From: Lysinibacillus_B sp042920265
GTDB taxonomy: Bacteria > Bacillota > Bacilli > Bacillales_A > Planococcaceae
Direction of reading: 5' to 3'
Length of the DNA: 64,000 bases
Assembly (NCBI RefSeq): GCF_042920265.1
Contig: NZ_JBDQZI010000003.1
Location: 248,001-312,000, forward strand
Position numbers and translations under genes: made by a program. The notes below the pieces were generated by a model. The model did not search any database, was not told where the DNA came from, and saw only the letters and a program-made list of their open reading frames with translations. Below are positions 60,211-64,000 of this stretch, in pieces (the first letter of the stretch is position 1; every line of letters starts with the position of its first letter).

Positions 60211-61602
60211 ATGACTACAATTGTGAAAGAAATTCGTCAGCAGTTTAATCCTGCATGCCCATCTGAATGTGTAGGGCAAGTAGAGCTCATGTCAATTGAG
60301 GAAACAAAGGCAGCTTTAACTGTGGCTCAAGAAGCATTTGAAGGATGGAAAAATACGTCATCTGTTGCAAGAGGGGACATTTTACGTATGATGGCACAAT
60401 TACTGGAAGAAAATATAGATATCGTTGCAGAAACAGCGTCTAAAGAAATGGGAAAAACAAAAAATGAAATGATCGGAGAAGTAAAACGTGGCGCTTCGAT
60501 TTTACGTTACTTTGCCCAAGAAGGGATGCGTTCTACAGGTGAAGTACTGCCATCCGTAAGTGAAGCCAAGCTATTGTATACAAAACGTGTACCACTGGGC
60601 GTGATTGTAGCCATTACACCTTGGAATTTCCCTGTAGCGATTCCATTATGGAAAATTGCACCTGCGCTCGTATATGGAAATACCGTTGTATGGAAGCCTT
60701 CTATTGAAGTGGCGTTAACAGGGAAGCTACTCGGCGAATTATTTGAGCAAGCGGGCTTGCCAAAACATGTGCTGCAAGTTGTTCAAGGCCGAGGTTCGAC
60801 AGTAGGGCAAGTGTTAGTAGAAGCGCCTGAAGTAAAAGCGATTACATTTACGGGTTCAAATGGGGTAGGGCAAAATATTTTAAATACGGTAGGTCATACG
60901 AAGAAAAAAATCCAGCTAGAGCTTGGTGGAAAAAATGCAGCGATTATTTTAGCCGATGCAGATTTAGACGTAGCTGCTCGTTTAACAGTGGAAGGTGCGA
61001 TGAAGCAAACAGGTCAGCGCTGTACTGCTACGAGCCGGGTGTATATTGAAGAAGCGGTATATGAAAAAGCGTTAGAAAAAATAATAGCAGAAGCGAAAAA
61101 AATTGAAGTCGGCGTAACAATGGGTCCTGTTTCATCGAAAGAGCAGTATACTAATATTTTAGCAGCAATCGACAAAGCGAAAGCGGAAGGGGCGACATTA
61201 GTAGTAGGTGGTACGGCTACTAAAGGAAAGGAAGAAGGATACTTTATTGATCCGACGATTTTTACAGATGTGAACCATACGATGTCTGTCGCATGCGAGG
61301 AAATTTTTGGCCCAGTGTTAGCTGTGATGAAAGTAAAGGATTATGAGGAAGCAATCAAGCTATCGAATGATACAGAGTTTGGTTTAAGTGCTTCCATCTA
61401 TACGACGAACATACAAAAGGCATTTGATTTTATAGAACGTAGTGAAGTAGGCCTTGTGCAGGTGAATGATGAAACAGGTGGCGCGGAACCACAAGCACCC
61501 TTTGGAGGCATGAAAAATTCAAGTACCGGGGCACGCGAGCAGGGACAAGCTGCAAAAGAGTTCTTTACAACAATTAAGACCGTAACGATTAATACGCGAT
61601 AA
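60211..61602 (+). CDS. NAD(P)-dependent semialdehyde dehydrogenase (ALDH family)
   Basis: 463 aa. NAD-binding ITPWNFPVAIP, general-base Glu in LELGGKNAAI, catalytic Cys in GQRCTATSRV, and the C-terminal PFGGMKNSSTG. The GQRCTATSRV motif is typical of 2,5-dioxovalerate/succinate semialdehyde dehydrogenases. In this operon it should oxidise the semialdehyde made by the aminotransferase. RBS AAAGGAGGAG, ATG. Malonic, succinic or glutaric semialdehyde are the options. Confidence 0.9.
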   Translation: MTTIVKEIRQQFNPACPSECVGQVELMSIEETKAALTVAQEAFEGWKNTSSVARGDILRMMAQLLEENIDIVAETASKEMGKTKNEMIGEVKRGASILRYFAQEGMRSTGEVLPSVSEAKLLYTKRVPLGVIVAITPWNFPVAIPLWKIAPALVYGNTVVWKPSIEVALTGKLLGELFEQAGLPKHVLQVVQGRGSTVGQVLVEAPEVKAITFTGSNGVGQNILNTVGHTKKKIQLELGGKNAAIILADADLDVAARLTVEGAMKQTGQRCTATSRVYIEEAVYEKALEKIIAEAKKIEVGVTMGPVSSKEQYTNILAAIDKAKAEGATLVVGGTATKGKEEGYFIDPTIFTDVNHTMSVACEEIFGPVLAVMKVKDYEEAIKLSNDTEFGLSASIYTTNIQKAFDFIERSEVGLVQVNDETGGAEPQAPFGGMKNSSTGAREQGQAAKEFFTTIKTVTINTR

Positions 61603-61634
61603 AGTATAGCCTTCGAATAGATAGTAAAATAAAC

Positions 61635-61666
61635 AAACAGTTGGGAGCTACCCCCAACTGTTTTTA
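61635..61666. terminator. Terminator between convergent ALDH and DJ-1 genes
   Basis: Stem AAACAGTTGGG / CCCAACTGTTT around AGCTACC, T-run on the + strand and A-run before it. Confidence 0.88.
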
Positions 61667-61673
61667 TACATAC

Positions 61674-62246
61674 TTAATAAGATTCAACAACAGAACCTTC
61701 TAACAAAGAGATAAACTCCTTCATTAAACCTGGTAAATCTGGCCAAGCATGACCACTTACTAAATTTTCATCGACATGCAGGTTTGTGTCGATATACGTA
61801 CCTCCGGCGACTTTTACTTCTGGCTTACAAGCGATATACGCTGTGAGCTCACGACCATTGAGTACTTCTGGAATCGTAGCGAAAATTTGAGCTGCATGAC
61901 ACACGGCTGCAATTGGTTTATTGGCCTCGAAGAAATGTTTGACGATTGCCGGCACATGCTCATTTAAACGAATATATTCAGGTGCACGACCACCTGGGAT
62001 AATGAGTCCATCATATTGTTCTGGCTTAATGTTTTCAAATGCTTCATGTGCTTCAAGTCCGTATGCTGGACGTTCAATATAAGTATCCATCCCATCCACA
62101 AAGTCATGTACAACAGTTTGTAGCTTTTTTACTGAAGGTGCAGCAATTGTTACATCGAAGCCTGCTTCTAAGCAGCGGTAATATGGATAATACACTTCTA
62201 GTGCTTCTACTGCATCACCAGCAATAATTAAAACCTTTTTACTCAT
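61674..62246 (-). CDS. DJ-1/PfpI-family protein
   Basis: 190 aa. Starts SKKVLIIAGDAVEALEVYYPYY with the conserved Glu; the nucleophile elbow AAVCHAAQIF carries the reactive Cys; GGRAPEYIRL is the typical loop. Two ATGs in tandem (62249 and 62246) follow GGGAGG; the second has better spacing. Family members are deglycase/chaperone- or amidase-like, and activity here is not certain. Single-gene unit next to the sigma-54 operon but on the other strand. Confidence 0.9.
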   Translation of the reverse strand: MSKKVLIIAGDAVEALEVYYPYYRCLEAGFDVTIAAPSVKKLQTVVHDFVDGMDTYIERPAYGLEAHEAFENIKPEQYDGLIIPGGRAPEYIRLNEHVPAIVKHFFEANKPIAAVCHAAQIFATIPEVLNGRELTAYIACKPEVKVAGGTYIDTNLHVDENLVSGHAWPDLPGLMKEFISLLEGSVVESY

Positions 62247-62341
62247 CATCCACGCCTCCCAATAATATGATACGCTATTTAACTTCTCCATATAATGGAA
62301 TTAATCCTGCTGAAATGGACAGAAAATGAAATAAAACTCAT

Positions 62342-62935
62342 GGTGAGTAAATATATTACCATCGAAGAGAACCGTTGCTTTCCGCTTCGGCACTCGCTTT
62401 CCACGGGCGAGATCAAGCCTCCTCGTCGCTCATCCTTCGCTCCTGCGGGGTCTTGATTGTCTCGCTTTTCCCGTAGGAAGCTTTGCACCTGCCGCTCCGC
62501 TTTCGGTGCAGAAAAACATTGCTCTGTAGCGAAAGGCGCATGCCGTCAGCTACACTCTCGCGCCTACGCTACAAGCAACTAGTGTTCAATAAAAAATGAG
62601 TTGCTAAAAAATAATGAAATATCCTCATTGATTATAGTAGAAGTTAGGCGACGATATGTGCAAATGGAAAGAAAATAGTTTCTTTTAAAGAAGATAAATG
62701 TTTTTCTAGTATATTGAGAAGTATCCACTTTTGCCGTAGCGCGCCATAGCCACAGGAGCCAAGATTTTCTTTGCGACGAAAGCGCAGCGTCAGGAGCAGG
62801 AACAGGAGATCCAAACAGGCCACGCCTGTTTTAGCTCCTGTGTAGGCTGTGGCAAAGCGCGGAGGCTACGATTACGCTTTCATTTAATATCTTTTACTAT
62901 TTACCTGGTGTTTTTAGGATGTATTTTTGCTCATT
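62342..62935 (+). repeat. Intergenic repeat, copy D (longest)
   Basis: Fills the gene-free stretch between the DJ-1 gene and selO. It starts GGTGAGTAAATA and ends ATTTTTGCTCATT. Block 1 is followed by an extra piece (CTTTGCACCTGCCGCTCC, TGCTCTGTAGCGAAAGGCGC) and block 2 includes CAAGATTTTCTTTGCGACGAAAGCG, which is shared with copy A but absent from C. Frames over this DNA are not genes. Confidence 0.85.
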
Positions 62936-63097
62936 ACAAGTTAAAAATTTCTATGTGAATGGGTTTGACGAAGTGAAGGGATACTAACCGGGTGATGGAT
63001 TTCGTTGACGTGCAATACAAAATGCTTGTCCTATACGGATCAGTTTAAATAGACTAAAGAAAAGGTAGCTATTCATGTTAGCAGAAAAGAGGCTTAA

Positions 63098-64000
63098 ATG
63101 ACAAATAAAGAAACAAGTGTTGGTTGGCATTTTGACAATAGTTATGTAACATTACCAAATTTTTTCTATTCAAACATCGCGCTAAATCCTGTATCAGCAC
63201 CAGCATTAGTTGTACTGAATGAAGCAGTAGCAAAAGAGCTTGGTCTTGATCCTATGCAATTGCAAACAGCAGAGGCAGTCACTATTTTGGCAGGAAATGA
63301 GATGCCAAAAGGGGCCGCGCAAATTGCACAAGCATATGCAGGGCATCAATTTGGTCATTTTACGATGCTTGGGGATGGGCGTGCAGTATTAATAGGAGAA
63401 CAATTAACACCAGAAGGAAAACGTTTCGATCTTCAATTAAAAGGTTCGGGTCGAACACCGTATTCGCGTCGCGGGGATGGTCGCGCGGCACTAGGGCCGA
63501 TGTTACGTGAATATATTATTAGTGAAGCGATGCATGCACTGAATATTCCAACAACACGTAGTCTTGCCGTAATCGCGACAGGTGAGCCTGTTTTCCGTGA
63601 GCAAGAGCTTGAAGGGGCGATTTTAACAAGGGTCGCATCAAGCCATCTTCGGGTTGGAACATTTGAATATGCGGCGAAGTATGGAGAAGTGGAAGATTTA
63701 CGCAAGTTAGCAGACTATACGATTGCGCGTCATTACCCAGAGCTTGCTCAACGTGAACATCCATATTTAGCGTTGTTTGAACAAGTAATGCAGCGTCAAG
63801 CAGAGCTCATTGCAAAATGGCAACTTGTCGGATTTATTCATGGTGTGATGAATACGGATAATGTGACGATTAGTGGTGAAACAATTGACTATGGTCCATG
63901 TGCTTTTATGGATACGTATCACCTTGAGACGGTTTTTAGCTCAATTGATGCACAAGGGCGTTATGCATATGGTAATCAACCACAAATCACGGGCTGGAAT
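63098..64000 (+). CDS. selO: Protein adenylyltransferase SelO (YdiU), N-terminal part
   Basis: ATG at 63098 with AGAGG 5 bp upstream; open to the end of the window (301 codons), so the C-terminus is outside. SelO is a pseudokinase-fold enzyme that attaches AMP to proteins in redox stress. Visible motifs: QAYAGHQFGHFTMLGDGRA near residue 90, GSGRTPYSRRGDGRAALGPM near 125, and the active-site FIHGVMNTDNVTI with IDYGPCAFMD. All are conserved in the family and look intact. Confidence 0.94.
   Translation, partial: MTNKETSVGWHFDNSYVTLPNFFYSNIALNPVSAPALVVLNEAVAKELGLDPMQLQTAEAVTILAGNEMPKGAAQIAQAYAGHQFGHFTMLGDGRAVLIGEQLTPEGKRFDLQLKGSGRTPYSRRGDGRAALGPMLREYIISEAMHALNIPTTRSLAVIATGEPVFREQELEGAILTRVASSHLRVGTFEYAAKYGEVEDLRKLADYTIARHYPELAQREHPYLALFEQVMQRQAELIAKWQLVGFIHGVMNTDNVTISGETIDYGPCAFMDTYHLETVFSSIDAQGRYAYGNQPQITGWN

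Noticed and set aside
1..64000. CRISPR array, rRNA operon, prophage or replication origin
   Set aside because: No regular spaced repeats, rRNA sequence, phage structural genes or DnaA-box clusters were seen.

Overview
The window is low-GC DNA from an endospore-forming member of the Bacillales, most like the Lysinibacillus/Solibacillus (Planococcaceae) branch. The main reason is the gene order trxA-uvrC-lysC-yslB-sdhCAB-ysmA-gerE-ysmB-racE-rph-ysnA-ysnB, which matches the Bacillus subtilis backbone as I remember it. gerE with a sigma-K type promoter, AGGAGG ribosome sites and sigma-A promoters agree with this. No database was searched; family names come from recognised motifs.

0-10.6 kb: the 3' end of etfA, then a full reductive pyrimidine-degradation cluster. 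It has the dehydrogenase PreT/PreA, dihydropyrimidinase, an N-carbamoyl-beta-alanine hydrolase type amidohydrolase, an omega-aminotransferase, an NCS1 nucleobase permease and a PucR-type regulator. A TGTGCA-N2-TGCACA palindrome sits at both control regions. In B. subtilis etfA and trxA are adjacent, so this block looks inserted.

11-23.3 kb: the conserved backbone. lysC sits behind a complete lysine (L-box) riboswitch and terminator. It keeps the internal start for a beta subunit but has lost several near-invariant aspartokinase active-site residues.

23.3-39.8 kb: accessory DNA. It holds a tRNA-Arg(UCU) gene split inside its anticodon by a 257-nt group I intron, with a free-standing NUMOD1/zinc-ribbon/nuclease gene just downstream. 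It also holds a transposase remnant, a graspetide (omega-ester RiPP) ATP-grasp/precursor pair, a two-gene HEPN-like plus P-loop ATPase module, copper genes copC/copD, a nonsense-mutated GyrI-like gene, and an ABC transporter with a two-component system. That last cassette is bracketed by two copies of a hairpin repeat whose stems show compensatory changes.

39.9-45.1 kb: a membrane redox cluster. It has two secreted or anchored proteins with Asp/Glu/Tyr-rich segments, ApbE, two small bis-histidine membrane proteins that look like heme-b carriers, and a two-component system.

45.2-51.7 kb: an iron-dependent alcohol dehydrogenase, then an opposite-strand acyl-CoA catabolic operon (two acyl-CoA dehydrogenases, a crotonase, a class III CoA-transferase and an IclR regulator).

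51.9-61.7 kb: a sigma-54 locus. It holds rpoN, a -24/-12 promoter in front of an amino-acid permease, a PAS/AAA+/Fis enhancer-binding protein, and a second near-consensus -24/-12 promoter driving an omega-aminotransferase, alanine dehydrogenase and a semialdehyde dehydrogenase. The pathway fits omega-amino-acid (beta-alanine/GABA-like) use. It could in principle receive the beta-alanine made by the first cluster.

61.7-64 kb: a DJ-1/PfpI protein and the start of selO. A family of roughly 0.4-0.6 kb intergenic repeats with MITE-like ends occurs at 10.6, 29.0, 34.3 (fragment), 57.1 and 62.3 kb.
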